NCBI RefSeq assembly: GCF_012911975.1
Contig: NZ_SMDQ01000019.1
Location: 22,436-86,435 of the forward strand
DNA: 64,000 bases
Direction of reading: 5' to 3'
Source of the DNA: Nodosilinea sp. P-1105
GTDB lineage: Bacteria; Cyanobacteriota; Cyanobacteriia; Phormidesmidales; Phormidesmidaceae
Shown here one piece after another: positions 19,859-29,872 of the stretch; within the stretch, counting starts at the first letter, position 1, and each line of letters starts with the position of its first letter. The notes beneath the pieces are model-generated. The model had not been told where the DNA came from and searched no databases. It saw nothing but the letters and a program-made list of their open reading frames with translations. The position numbers and the translations under genes were made by a program.

Positions 19859-19978
19859 CTAGCTTTGCGAACGGCGGGAACGATCTGAACGCCGGGCTAT
19901 CACTAGGGCGCCATAGACGATTACCAGGTAGGCGATCGCGAGAGCTGGAATAACAATTAGCGATAGATTCATGGTCAT
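19859..19978 (-). CDS. Putative 39-aa single-TM small protein
   Basis: MTMNLSLIVIPALAIAYLVIVYGALVIARRSDRSRRSQS: one TM helix plus basic tail. Confidence 0.45.
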   Translation of the reverse strand: MTMNLSLIVIPALAIAYLVIVYGALVIARRSDRSRRSQS

Positions 19979-20726
19979 GGTGTGAGCGCTGGGGAGTTGA
20001 GGGAGGTGTGACGGATCAGGATGCTGGCATACCCACAGCTGCAACAATAAGCTGATACAAAAACCGACCCTAAACAGCGTTGCAGCTATCTAGAGCTAGT
20101 CTGCATCCAGGCCAGGAAACACCTGACAAGCACCAATGCAGAGCATGCCTTTAAGGAGCTAAGGGATAGAACGAAGCAGCAGCAGGGCAACAACTTCAAA
20201 ACAGCTGTGCAGCCACGAAGTCATAACCGTTGCCTTGCGCTTTCCAAGGATGGCTAATAAAAATATATTTTTTACTGCCAAACCTGAGAAGGTCGTCAAC
20301 TGCTTGACGGACTTTCTTTAGCAAATTCTTATTTATAATCCTATCATGGAAACCATAAGCCTTGCAGGTTCCAGAGGCCTAAACCTCCAGATTGTCTCCC
20401 CCTGTTGAGTCGATCCCCATTCCACAGCAACTGTGCTGAGGGGAATCATAAATCTCCAAAAACCGGATTAAAGCCGAAATATCGCCATATTTTTTGATAT
20501 TTCAGCAAAAAAGGATTTTTCGCCAATGGTTAGGAAGTGATGACACAACTGCGGATTTTGTCCCTAACCCTAGGGCAAAATCTCATGTCAAATCGCCAAG
20601 GGGCTTAATATACAAGGCTTTCAAGCATAAAGTCTGAAGAATAACTATCCCTCACCCTAGGCTTGCCTTAGAATGACGATAGAATATGTAAAAATTCGTA
20701 ACTTACTTCGCCCTGATCGGGAGTCC

Positions 20727-21698
20727 ATGGCTTCAGTAACTTCTCTTTTTGCACCGGTTGAGTCTGATCTTGACCTACTAGCCCAGAATCTCAAGGGATT
20801 GGTTGGGGCCCGACATCCCATCCTGTTCGCAGCAGCCGAGCATTTGTTTGGCGCCGGAGGCAAACGTATTCGACCCGCGATCGTACTGCTGCTGTCTAGG
20901 GCCGCCGTACCCGGCCAGGATATTACCCCAAAGCATCGCCGCTTGGCCGAAATCACAGAGATGATCCATACGGCCAGCCTAGTGCATGACGATGTGGTGG
21001 ACGAGTCTAGCCTGCGCCGGGGTGTGCCGACGGTGCACAGCAGCTTTGGCAATCGCATCGCCGTACTGGCAGGGGATTTTTTGTTTGCCCAATCATCCTG
21101 GTACTTGGCTAATTTAGATAATCTGCGAGTGGTTAAGCTACTATCCCAAGTGATTATGGATCTGGCTGAAGGTGAAATTCAGCAGGGGTTGAACCGGTTT
21201 GACTCGAGTCTTTCCATTGAGGCTTATTTGGAGAAGAGCTACTTTAAGACCGCTTCGCTGATTGCCAATAGTTCTAAGTCTGTTGGCGTACTCAGCCAAC
21301 TCCCAGAGGCGATGATTGACCAGCTCTATGACTATGGTCGCCATCTTGGCTTAGCCTTTCAAATTGTTGATGACATTTTAGATTTCACTGGCTCTGAGGA
21401 CGTGTTGGGTAAGCCCGCAGGCTCGGATCTCAAGAGTGGCAATCTCACAGCCCCTGTCCTCTACGCCCTGAAAGAGCATCCTGGGCTGAGCACCCTAATT
21501 GAACGTGAATTTGCCGAGGTGGACGACTTTCAACAGGCGTTAGAGTTGGTCTACCAGAGTAGCGGGCTGCAACGATCGCGGGAATTAGCAGCCGACCATG
21601 CCCGTCAAGCTGCGGACTGCCTCCAACACTTACCCCCTTCGGCGGCCCGTCAAGCCCTGTATGACATGGCTGACTATGTGCTCAGGCGAATTTCCTAG
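20727..21698 (+). CDS. sds: Solanesyl/polyprenyl diphosphate synthase
   Basis: Two Asp-rich motifs: LVHDDVVDESSLRRG and GLAFQIVDDILDFTG. Confidence 0.93.
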   Translation: MASVTSLFAPVESDLDLLAQNLKGLVGARHPILFAAAEHLFGAGGKRIRPAIVLLLSRAAVPGQDITPKHRRLAEITEMIHTASLVHDDVVDESSLRRGVPTVHSSFGNRIAVLAGDFLFAQSSWYLANLDNLRVVKLLSQVIMDLAEGEIQQGLNRFDSSLSIEAYLEKSYFKTASLIANSSKSVGVLSQLPEAMIDQLYDYGRHLGLAFQIVDDILDFTGSEDVLGKPAGSDLKSGNLTAPVLYALKEHPGLSTLIEREFAEVDDFQQALELVYQSSGLQRSRELAADHARQAADCLQHLPPSAARQALYDMADYVLRRIS

Positions 21699-21709
21699 CG
21701 ATCGCTATC

Positions 21710-22180
21710 ATGGGTCAAGAAATTGAGCGTAAGTTTTTAGTGGTCAGCGATCGCTGGCGTCAGGGAGCCACAGGGGTCTTGATGCGGCAGGGCTATATAC
21801 CCACAGCAGATGCCCGCACGGTGAGGGTACGTCAGGTGGGCGATCGTGCCTACCTCACCCTGAAAGGCCCAGCCGTTGGTCTGGTACGCGCCGAGTTCGA
21901 ATATCCGATTCCGGTAGAGGATGCCCAAATCATTCTAGAAACCCTCTGTCAGCCTCCGTTGATTCAAAAGTATCGCTACCGCATTCCCTTAGAGAACGTG
22001 GTGTGGGAAGTGGATGAATTCCTAGGGGACAATCAGGGCCTGATTCTGGCTGAAGTCGAGCTCCAGACCCCCGATCAGCCTGTCCCCCGGCCCAGCTGGA
22101 TTGGCCAAGAGGTCTCTGGGGATCCCCGCTACTTTAATTCCAACTTAGCTCGCCATCCCTTTAGTCACTGGTCCGCTTGA
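21710..22180 (+). CDS. CYTH domain protein
   Basis: N-terminal MGQEIERKFLV; YRIPLENVVWEVDEFLG; LILAEVEL. Confidence 0.93.
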   Translation: MGQEIERKFLVVSDRWRQGATGVLMRQGYIPTADARTVRVRQVGDRAYLTLKGPAVGLVRAEFEYPIPVEDAQIILETLCQPPLIQKYRYRIPLENVVWEVDEFLGDNQGLILAEVELQTPDQPVPRPSWIGQEVSGDPRYFNSNLARHPFSHWSA

Positions 22181-22289
22181 GGGGCGATCGCCCCCACCCG
22201 CTAGATTAGTAGGCTGCGGCATACGTTGGCCCACCATTCCTGACACCCGACACCCTCAGCAACGGTGGTCATCTTTCTACCAAGCAGTG

Positions 22290-23528
22290 CTAATCGGCTG
22301 GGTATTCACGGCCTCGCCATTGGGTGGGCCGCCGCGTGGACGAGAGGCCAATCCGTACCACCGCCGCCAGATCCGCTAAGGGAGATAGCCAAAAGGCCCA
22401 TGCACCAGTTGCCCCCTGAAAGTCGTAGGCTGTGGCGAGCGCCCCTTGCAGCCCCAGGCGGAGTAGCAACAGGCCCATATTTACAGCCAGCAGTATGGAC
22501 ACCATAAGGGACCACTCGCCAACGTTACTCCAGGCGATCGCCCAAAGCAAGGGGACCAACACCCAGGGCAGCCCCTGCACTAAACTCAGAAAAAGCAAGT
22601 CCCACCAGATTTGCAGACGGGGAGCTGCATCTTTTAGATCTAGCGATCGGCCCCATTCTCGCCAGGTTTCGGCTACGCCTTCGTACATGCGCACCCGCAA
22701 CAACTGACAGCCATCCCAAAAGCCCACCCTAGCCCCCTGGGTCGCTGCATACCGAGCCAGGGTGACATCATCACAGAACGAGCCCTGGGCAGCCTGATAA
22801 CCGTCCAACGCCTCCAGCAAAGAACGGCGCACCATAAAGCATTGACCATTGGCCATCACCCGCTGAGGATCCGATGCGGGCGTCCCTACAGGCCCAAACC
22901 GATACACCAGGGTGATCAACAGGGCTGGCTGCAACCAAAATTCCCCCGGCGATTTCAAAATAAACTGAGGGGCCAAGGAAACCAAATCATAGTTTTCCTG
23001 GGCCATGGCAGCGGCTAGGGCCGCCGCCAAGCCTGGTCGGGGTTGCGTATCAGCGTCTAGGCCCAGTATCCAGGTACTGTCAGGGTGACTATGGCGAAAC
23101 CCATAGTCCAGAGCCCAGGGCCGACCCACCCAGCCGGGTGGTAGCGGCGCGTCGGTTAACAGGCGGATACGAGGATCCTGAGTCTGGTAGCGCCGCACAA
23201 TGGCCACAGTGTCATCGATGGAGCGGCTGTCTACCACTAAAATTTCCCGCACCTCGTAGCCTTGGCGGGTTAGGCCATCTAAGCAGGGGCAAATCCGCTG
23301 GGCCTCGTTTAGGGTCGGCACTACAATCGACACTGACCCCAGTTGTCCCAGACTAGACTTTTGGGCTTTGAGGGGAGAACGACGAACAGCCCCCACTAAC
23401 AGCCGAGACAGGAGTACAGCGACCATCGGCAACTGCAAGCTCAACAGCAGTACAGCCCAAAAACTCAGCCAGGGAAAGGCAACAGACGATTCACCCGCAG
23501 ACAATACCGTTACCTCGACTGACATCAA
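22290..23528 (-). CDS. cruG: Carotenoid 2-O-glycosyltransferase-like (CruG-like) family 2 glycosyltransferase
   Basis: SIVVPTLNEAQRICPCLDGLTRQGYEVREILVVDSRSIDDT; next to cruF-like gene. Confidence 0.8.
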   Translation of the reverse strand: MMSVEVTVLSAGESSVAFPWLSFWAVLLLSLQLPMVAVLLSRLLVGAVRRSPLKAQKSSLGQLGSVSIVVPTLNEAQRICPCLDGLTRQGYEVREILVVDSRSIDDTVAIVRRYQTQDPRIRLLTDAPLPPGWVGRPWALDYGFRHSHPDSTWILGLDADTQPRPGLAAALAAAMAQENYDLVSLAPQFILKSPGEFWLQPALLITLVYRFGPVGTPASDPQRVMANGQCFMVRRSLLEALDGYQAAQGSFCDDVTLARYAATQGARVGFWDGCQLLRVRMYEGVAETWREWGRSLDLKDAAPRLQIWWDLLFLSLVQGLPWVLVPLLWAIAWSNVGEWSLMVSILLAVNMGLLLLRLGLQGALATAYDFQGATGAWAFWLSPLADLAAVVRIGLSSTRRPTQWRGREYPAD

Positions 23529-23551
23529 TATATATATGTAAATACGGACTC

Positions 23552-23672
23552 TAGTGCTCAGTCAATTTGATCATGGCGGGTTATGCGAACCGAGGTTCAC
23601 GGTTCACGGCCAGATCTAGACCTTCAACTGTGAACCCTTTTAGCCCGCCATCGTTACCTTGAGAGACCACTA
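23552..23672. mobile_element. MITE-like element, 121 bp, between cruF-like and cruG-like genes
   Basis: Ends TAGTGCTCAGTCAA ... TTGAGAGACCACTA; contains GATCATGGCGGGT ... GCCCGCCA. Confidence 0.65.
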
Positions 23673-23677
23673 GCCCC

Positions 23678-24616
23678 CTACTTCACCACTACTTTGGCAG
23701 CAGTAACGGCAGACTCCATGGATTGGGCTAAGGCAGCCGTTGTCTCAGCCGAAGACGCAGCCAGATGATTTAGCCGAGCGACTTGCCAACACCGTACGGC
23801 TGGGAGCACCCCTGTGACTAACCCCATGGCAATCGGCAGATAAAACCCAGCCGCCAAACTCATTACCAGGGCAAAACCAAAGTTAGCTAAGTAAATCGTC
23901 AGGGGTAGGGTCAATTGCTCCTGGGAAAGGCTCGGAGAAATATCTAAACGCCACCAGGTCAACAGGGCCACGGTCATAAACACGACCCCAGTGCCCAGCC
24001 AGCCCGCGAAGTTTTGGTAGGGCATACCGAAGAAGGCGCCGGGTTGGTGCCAGTACCAAAACGGTAGCTCCGTCTGGCTCATGGCTGGGTCCAACACAAA
24101 ATCCCAAGAGGTCAGCAAGGTAGCCCCTAATGCGATCGCCCCCATGGCCCACAGTCCAGTGTAGCGATCGCGACGATTGCCAACCCCCAAGCCGTTCCAC
24201 GCCAACAGCAAAGACGACATCCCTAAGTAGAACCAGGACAAGGGAATCGTAAACGGCACCAGGCCAGCGACTTTGTACCCCAGGCCATTGAGATAGGTGT
24301 AATGTCCGAACGGGAAGCCAGTGCTGGTGCCCAACAGTTCACTAGATAGGGAGATGCCAACAGCCGCCAGGGCAAACGCCGTCAGCCCTCGCCAACCAAA
24401 GGTACGATAGGCGTATAGCGCCACGGCTATGGTGCCTAGCAAAATATAGCCAACCCCGCCCCCAGCCATGCTCCACCGAAAGAGGGTTTGACCCGCTGGC
24501 ACGTAGCGCAACATTTCAGGGTGAGGCACAACCCAAAGCAGGCCAGCCAGACCAAAAGCCATAGCCACAATGTGGCCATACAGACAAAACCGCTCAATCT
24601 TGACAAGATATCCCAT
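23678..24616 (-). CDS. cruF: Gamma-carotene 1'-hydroxylase-like (CruF) carotenoid biosynthesis membrane protein
   Basis: Polytopic; ELLGTSTGFPFGHYTYLNGLGYKVAGLVPFTIPLSWFYLG. Confidence 0.85.
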   Translation of the reverse strand: MGYLVKIERFCLYGHIVAMAFGLAGLLWVVPHPEMLRYVPAGQTLFRWSMAGGGVGYILLGTIAVALYAYRTFGWRGLTAFALAAVGISLSSELLGTSTGFPFGHYTYLNGLGYKVAGLVPFTIPLSWFYLGMSSLLLAWNGLGVGNRRDRYTGLWAMGAIALGATLLTSWDFVLDPAMSQTELPFWYWHQPGAFFGMPYQNFAGWLGTGVVFMTVALLTWWRLDISPSLSQEQLTLPLTIYLANFGFALVMSLAAGFYLPIAMGLVTGVLPAVRCWQVARLNHLAASSAETTAALAQSMESAVTAAKVVVK

Positions 24617-24857
24617 GGTGAACCCTAAATACCGCTGACAAAGCTGCGATCAACCCTGAGTTATGACGGCCAGACAAACTCAAGACAGTACATCAATCGT
24701 CGCGCAGATCCTAAGTTTTGTAAACGATTTCGTCACCCAATTCTCTCCTTTCACGAAAAACGACTCATCAATCGGCCTAACCCCTAACGTTAGGCAGCGG
24801 TGTGGAAAATTGGAAAACCCGTTAAGATAGCGATATATCGTCTGTTTATCCGCGACT

Positions 24858-26105
24858 ATGGCACGCTTGACGACCAATGGCCCAGGAATTACGGTACGCC
24901 CGTTGCAGTATCGCGACTTAGACGATCTAAAGCAGTGGCAGCTAGAAGATATTGAAGCCGGAGACGATCAAGCGGCTGCCGATGCGATCGTGGCCTGGCT
25001 GGAACGACAGCGACGGTGGTATGGCCCGCTCAAGGTATTGAGCTGGGTACCTAGCCCGATGCAGACTAATCTATCAACCTTTGTGGCCGAGCGCCAAAAC
25101 TCGGTGGTGGGCATCATTCAGGTGTCACCGTTTAACCGCACCCGTAGCACCTGGAAAGTGGAGGCCGTTGCGGTCAACCGAGCGGCAACCCGAGCTGTCC
25201 CCAATGGCGGCGACGGGTCAGCCGACACCTCAGGCTTCATGGATGTTGGGTCCCGGTTGTTACGCCACTGCTTCGAAGCGGTGTGGGAAGCCCGCACCTG
25301 GATGTTAGAGGTAGATGTCAATCATAAAATGGCGCTGGCCCTCTATCGCTTCAATGGCTTTCAACCCCTAGCCCAGATGACCTACTGGTCGCTGCCCCCT
25401 GAGCAAATTGTGCAACTGGCTCAGCGAGAACCTGACTTGCCCAACTTGCTGCCTGTGAGCAATGCCGATGCCCAGTTGTTGTACCAATTGGATACGGCGT
25501 CCATGCCCCCCCTGGTACGGCAGGTGTTTGACCACCAAATCCAGGACTTTAAAGGCAACTTGATGAGTACCGCCGCCGCTACGGCGGATCGCTTATTCAA
25601 CCAAGTCGAGGACGTCAGCGCCTACGTGTTTGAGCAGCAGCGTAAGGCGGCCATCGGCCAGTTTAAACTCACCATTTGTCGCGATGGCAAGCAGCCCCAC
25701 CAGGCTGACTTAACCGTGCACCCTGCTTACACCTGGCTATACCCAGAGCTGATGGTGCAAATGGCCAAAATCTTGCAGCCATTTCCCGAACAGACGCTAC
25801 AGCTGACCTCCTTTGACTATCAACCCGAGCGGGAAGAGTGCTTAAACCAGATGCAGGCTATTCCTGACTCCCACAGTCTGTTAATGTCGCGATCGGTGTG
25901 GCACAAAGTCCGGGAGTCTAGACCAATTTCCCTTGAAGGACTCCAACTGTCTGATGTATTGACCGGTCTGCAACCCTCAGGCAAGCCGGTGCCCGGTCGT
26001 ATGACCTGGTCAGCGGAACGGTGGCAAACCTTGATGGGGTTGCAGCCTATGGAACCCAACAACCCTCCATCCACAATCACTCAGCCCACTGACGGAGAGC
26101 AGTAG
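24858..26105 (+). CDS. GNAT-type N-acetyltransferase
   Basis: N-terminal GNAT region: VVGIIQVSPFNRTRSTWKVEAVAV...WMLEVDVNHKMALALYRFNGFQPL. Confidence 0.8.
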   Translation: MARLTTNGPGITVRPLQYRDLDDLKQWQLEDIEAGDDQAAADAIVAWLERQRRWYGPLKVLSWVPSPMQTNLSTFVAERQNSVVGIIQVSPFNRTRSTWKVEAVAVNRAATRAVPNGGDGSADTSGFMDVGSRLLRHCFEAVWEARTWMLEVDVNHKMALALYRFNGFQPLAQMTYWSLPPEQIVQLAQREPDLPNLLPVSNADAQLLYQLDTASMPPLVRQVFDHQIQDFKGNLMSTAAATADRLFNQVEDVSAYVFEQQRKAAIGQFKLTICRDGKQPHQADLTVHPAYTWLYPELMVQMAKILQPFPEQTLQLTSFDYQPEREECLNQMQAIPDSHSLLMSRSVWHKVRESRPISLEGLQLSDVLTGLQPSGKPVPGRMTWSAERWQTLMGLQPMEPNNPPSTITQPTDGEQ

Positions 26106-26557
26106 TGGATAGTTTGACCGGGGGTCAGCACCGGGCTGAGGTTTCAGCGCTGGGATTGGATATTGGCCGCAAGCGGATTGGGGTGGCGGGCTGCGATCGC
26201 ACTGGCCTGATTGCGACCGGGCTAACCACCCTATACTGGCAATCCTTTGCCACCCTGGTGGAAGCCTTAGCCGACCTGGTTCACAAACGCCAGGCAGAGC
26301 TTTTGGTGGTGGGTTTACCCCTCACCATGGAAGGTACTGAGGGGTTTCAGGCCAGGCAGGTGCGTAAAGTGGGCGATCGCCTGGGCCGGGCGTTAGGCTT
26401 ACCGATCGTTTATGTGGATGAGCGACTGACCTCCGTTGAGGCCGAGCAGCTGATCCAAGCGGAACGCCGCTCTCCCAGGGACAATAAGGGCCTAGTCGAT
26501 CGCAAAGCCGCCGCCTTAATTCTACAGCGTTGGCTTGAACAGCGTCGTGGGACGTAA
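26105..26557 (+). CDS. ruvX: Holliday junction resolvase-like RuvX/YqgF
   Basis: ALGLDIGRKRIGVAGCDRTG; VYVDERLTSVEAEQ; GTG start overlaps previous stop by 1 nt. Confidence 0.93.
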   Translation: MDSLTGGQHRAEVSALGLDIGRKRIGVAGCDRTGLIATGLTTLYWQSFATLVEALADLVHKRQAELLVVGLPLTMEGTEGFQARQVRKVGDRLGRALGLPIVYVDERLTSVEAEQLIQAERRSPRDNKGLVDRKAAALILQRWLEQRRGT

Positions 26558-26625
26558 CCGAATGGGATATTCTGGTAACACTGCTACCCTCAGTAGTCTT
26601 GGCCCCCTATGGATGAGTAGCCTCT

Positions 26626-27195
26626 ATGGCGGACGATACCCAACCCTTTGATGAGTCAGCCGTCGTTCTGACAGACGACGTCGGTCGATTCTTGCCCTGC
26701 CAGGTAGAGCAAAACTTTTACCTCAAGGATCGCGAGTATTTGCTGCTCTTGCCGATTGACGCCCCCATCGAAATCTTTGTTTGGCAACAGGACGACGATG
26801 ACGACGACGACGACATCCTGATGGATATCGAAGATGACGAAATCGATCAGGTCTTTTTGACCGCCAAAGCGGTTCTGGCTGAGCAAAACCTAACCCTGCA
26901 ACGCACAGCCATTACCCTGACCGCCTCTGGGGAACTGCCCGAGGTAGACGAGGCCAACTGCCTCACCCTGGAACTGGACGAAGTAGATGACCAGGGCAAC
27001 CCCATGACCGAAGATTTTCAAATTCTGGCCACCTGCTTTAATAACGACCAGGAATATACCCTTTGCACTCCCCTTGATCCCTTGCTGATTTTTGCCTACC
27101 GGACATCAAACGGCAACCTAGAGGTCGTGACCCCAGAAGAGTTCCAACTGATTCGTGGCAATCTGGAGGAAAAGCTGTTCGATATTTTAGACTGA
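26626..27195 (+). CDS. DUF3727/DUF1292-like acidic protein
   Basis: ADDTQPFDESAVVLTDDVGRFLPCQVEQNFYLKDREYLLLLPID; poly-Asp stretch. Confidence 0.85.
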   Translation: MADDTQPFDESAVVLTDDVGRFLPCQVEQNFYLKDREYLLLLPIDAPIEIFVWQQDDDDDDDDILMDIEDDEIDQVFLTAKAVLAEQNLTLQRTAITLTASGELPEVDEANCLTLELDEVDDQGNPMTEDFQILATCFNNDQEYTLCTPLDPLLIFAYRTSNGNLEVVTPEEFQLIRGNLEEKLFDILD

Positions 27196-27238
27196 CCTTA
27201 CGCCTATATTTTGCTAGAACCACAGATATAAATCCAAC

Positions 27239-27300
27239 CCAAGTCCAGACTTGAAGTTCTGTCTGTGGGAAAGCTCCAGATCTTGAGTTAGGCTTGGTAT
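27239..27300 (+). repeat. Dispersed ~62-bp hairpin repeat, copy 2
   Basis: CCAAGTCCAGACTTGAAGTTCTGTCTGTGGGAAAGCTCCAGATCTTGAGTTAGGCTTGGTAT. Confidence 0.85.
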
Positions 27301-27445
27301 AGTCGTCGCCTCTTCGGTTAAGATATATGCCGCCTATGATCCCATTGGCGGTTGTCCGTCAGATAGCCTCCCAGTCTCTGGTCATACGAGGCCACCCATG
27401 TCCTCAGCTATCTGGCAGCCCGAAACCTTTAGACCCAGGCGATAG

Positions 27446-28525
27446 TTGCTAAGGCTTATGACCCAATCATCAAAAGGAATTCGCTGGGGGATACTAGGGG
27501 TAGCGATGCCCGTTGTGGCAGGCCTTGCCGTTTGGCAAGGTTGGGCCTGGTGGAGTTGGGCCAGCAGTCCAGTGGTTCCCGTTACTGAAACTGTGGACGA
27601 TACCCAGAGGGTACAAATTCAAATTCCTACCGGTACGTCCGGTCAGCAAATTGGTGAGGATCTAGAAGCGGCCGGGCTGATTCGCTCCGCTTTGGCATGG
27701 CGGTTATGGTCTCGCTGGCAGAGCTTCCGCAACCCTGACACTGGCTTCCAGGCTGGTACTTACGCCCTCAGCCCAGGGCAACCCATGGTTGATATCGCCG
27801 ATGCCATTCGCCAGGGGCAAGTGCTGCAAACCTCGTTTACCATTCCCGAGGGATGGAACCGGCAGCAAATGGCCACCTATTTTGAGCAGCAGGGTTTCTT
27901 CTCCGCTGACGAGTTTCTAGCGGCCAGCGAACAGGTGCCGCGTCAAACTTTTCCCTGGCTGCCCGACGATATTCCCCACCTGGAGGGCTTTTTGTTCCCA
28001 GACACCTACCAGTTACCAGCAGAAGGGGTGACCGCTGCCGCTGTGGTTGATACGATGCTGCAACGGTTTGAGTCGTCGGCACTCCCCATTTACCAGCCAG
28101 ACAACCGGGCCAACCTGTCGCTGTTAGAGTGGGTCACCCTGGGCAGTATTGTAGAGAAAGAAGCAGTGGTCGCGGATGAGCGCGATCTGATTGCCGGGGT
28201 GTTTACCAACCGTTTAGAGCAAAATATTCCTTTAGGTGCAGATCCGACAGTGGAATATGGCCTCGGGATTGTGCAAACCCCAGAGCAGCCATTGACCTGG
28301 GCCCAAGTGGGTACCCCTTCTCCATACAACACTTACATCAACGCTGGGCTACCGCCGACCCCTATTGCCAACCCCGGCCAAGCTAGCTTACAAGCCACTC
28401 TAACCCCAGCGGAGACAGACTACCTCTATTTTGTAGCCCGCTACGATGGTACCCATGTGTTTAGCCGCACCCTGACTGAACATGAGGCGGCCAGGGATGC
28501 AATCCGGGCCACATTTGATAACTAG
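27446..28525 (+). CDS. mltG: Endolytic murein transglycosylase MltG (YceG-like)
   Basis: LEGFLFPDTYQLP; SIVEKEAVVADERDLIAGVFTNRLEQNIPLGADPTVEYGLG; SPYNTYINAGLPPTPIANPG. Confidence 0.96.
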   Translation: MLRLMTQSSKGIRWGILGVAMPVVAGLAVWQGWAWWSWASSPVVPVTETVDDTQRVQIQIPTGTSGQQIGEDLEAAGLIRSALAWRLWSRWQSFRNPDTGFQAGTYALSPGQPMVDIADAIRQGQVLQTSFTIPEGWNRQQMATYFEQQGFFSADEFLAASEQVPRQTFPWLPDDIPHLEGFLFPDTYQLPAEGVTAAAVVDTMLQRFESSALPIYQPDNRANLSLLEWVTLGSIVEKEAVVADERDLIAGVFTNRLEQNIPLGADPTVEYGLGIVQTPEQPLTWAQVGTPSPYNTYINAGLPPTPIANPGQASLQATLTPAETDYLYFVARYDGTHVFSRTLTEHEAARDAIRATFDN

Positions 28526-28583
28526 GGGTGAGTGGGGTTGGTCTGGCCAAGAGCTGGGGTAATTTAGAGGGTCAATCTAGATT

Positions 28584-29156
28584 ATGCTGACTTGTGGGGC
28601 TTATGATTTTGCGATGTCCTTATCCACCTTGTTACAGCCTGATTTAGTCTTGGGGAGGAATATTCTCCACCTGTCGCCCGATGTGTTGGACCACTACAAC
28701 CTGCGGGGACTGATTTTAGACGTTGACGACACCCTGGTGCCGCTGCGCCAAGCGGAAACTAACCCCGCCCTAGCCCAATGGATGGGGCAAATTAAGCCAG
28801 TGGCTTCAGTGTGGCTGGTGAGTAATAATGTCAATGCCAACCGGATTAGCCGTATTGCTGATCTGTTGGATGTGCCCTATTTAACCAGTGCTGGTAAGCC
28901 CTCGCGCCGTAAGTTGCAGCAAGCCTTAACCGCGATGGAGTTACCGGTTAACCAGGTGGCCATGGTGGGCGATCGCCTGTTTACGGATGTATTGGCAGGC
29001 AATCGCATCGGTATGTTCACTATTCTGGTAGAACCGATGCCCTTGGCCAATGAGGTGATTTGGCCATCTCCCCTGCGCTATTTAGAAGTGTCCATTTCTC
29101 AGTATCTGGGAGTTACGTTAACGGCTGCAGACAATATTTCCAAGCCTGCTCCGTAG
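28584..29156 (+). CDS. YqeG family HAD IIIA-type phosphatase
   Basis: LRGLILDVDDTLVPLRQAETNPALAQWM; VAMVGDRLFTDVLAGNRIGMFTILVEP. Confidence 0.95.
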   Translation: MLTCGAYDFAMSLSTLLQPDLVLGRNILHLSPDVLDHYNLRGLILDVDDTLVPLRQAETNPALAQWMGQIKPVASVWLVSNNVNANRISRIADLLDVPYLTSAGKPSRRKLQQALTAMELPVNQVAMVGDRLFTDVLAGNRIGMFTILVEPMPLANEVIWPSPLRYLEVSISQYLGVTLTAADNISKPAP

Positions 29157-29529
29157 GGGCTGTCCCTCCCCAATCAGCCGCAGTCTGCATGGCTATGTAG
29201 CCTGGTATGCCCATGACCACCTTGGCTGAGGGTCGCAGCCGTCAGGGTTCAGATGCAGCAATAGTTGGCTGGCTCGTGCCCGGCTGAACTACGGTGACGG
29301 CTCATTTTAGGCGATCGCGCTCAGGCCGCCCAACCACTAAGTTTTGCAACTAAAGATGTGCTCTGCTTGCAAAACATGTCAGGCCTTTACCGAAAGCAAC
29401 AAAAGTCATTCAAAGGAAATATAAAGAAAAAATTACGTCTTCGCGGTCGGGGCAAAACGGCTGCGATAGTTTAGTGAGATAAACAAGGGTCACGCTTAAT
29501 AAAGACTCTTCATTTAATAAATGTTTTTA

Positions 29530-29566
29530 GGGTACTGGTCAGCGCTGATCGGTACCCAACTTTTTT
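29530..29566 (+). terminator. Strong orphan hairpin + T-tract
   Basis: GGGTACTGGTCAGC/GCTGATCGGTACCC (fully pairable with G-U) followed by AACTTTTTT. Confidence 0.75.
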
Positions 29567-29872
29567 GCTCACCTGCGATAATCAGCGGTGAAGCAAGACT
29601 GTGATCAGCTCTCATTTCCTACTGATTGATTCCCTAGTCCCTGACCAGGCCCATAGGGGCAGCGTCCAGTCGTCGAGGGTCCCAGGGTTAAGGGTATCCC
29701 AACTAAAAAATCCATTTCCAGGACGCGAACTCGGTCCGTTGGGGCGATCCCAGTGAGGCTCCAGATAGGTATTTGGTTGGAACACTCTAATCTGATTTGT
29801 CCGGCTCTCTTGTCCTAAACTAAAGAGCGGTAGCTATACTGCCCGTTGTCCTGCTGGCAAAAGGCTTAGGTT

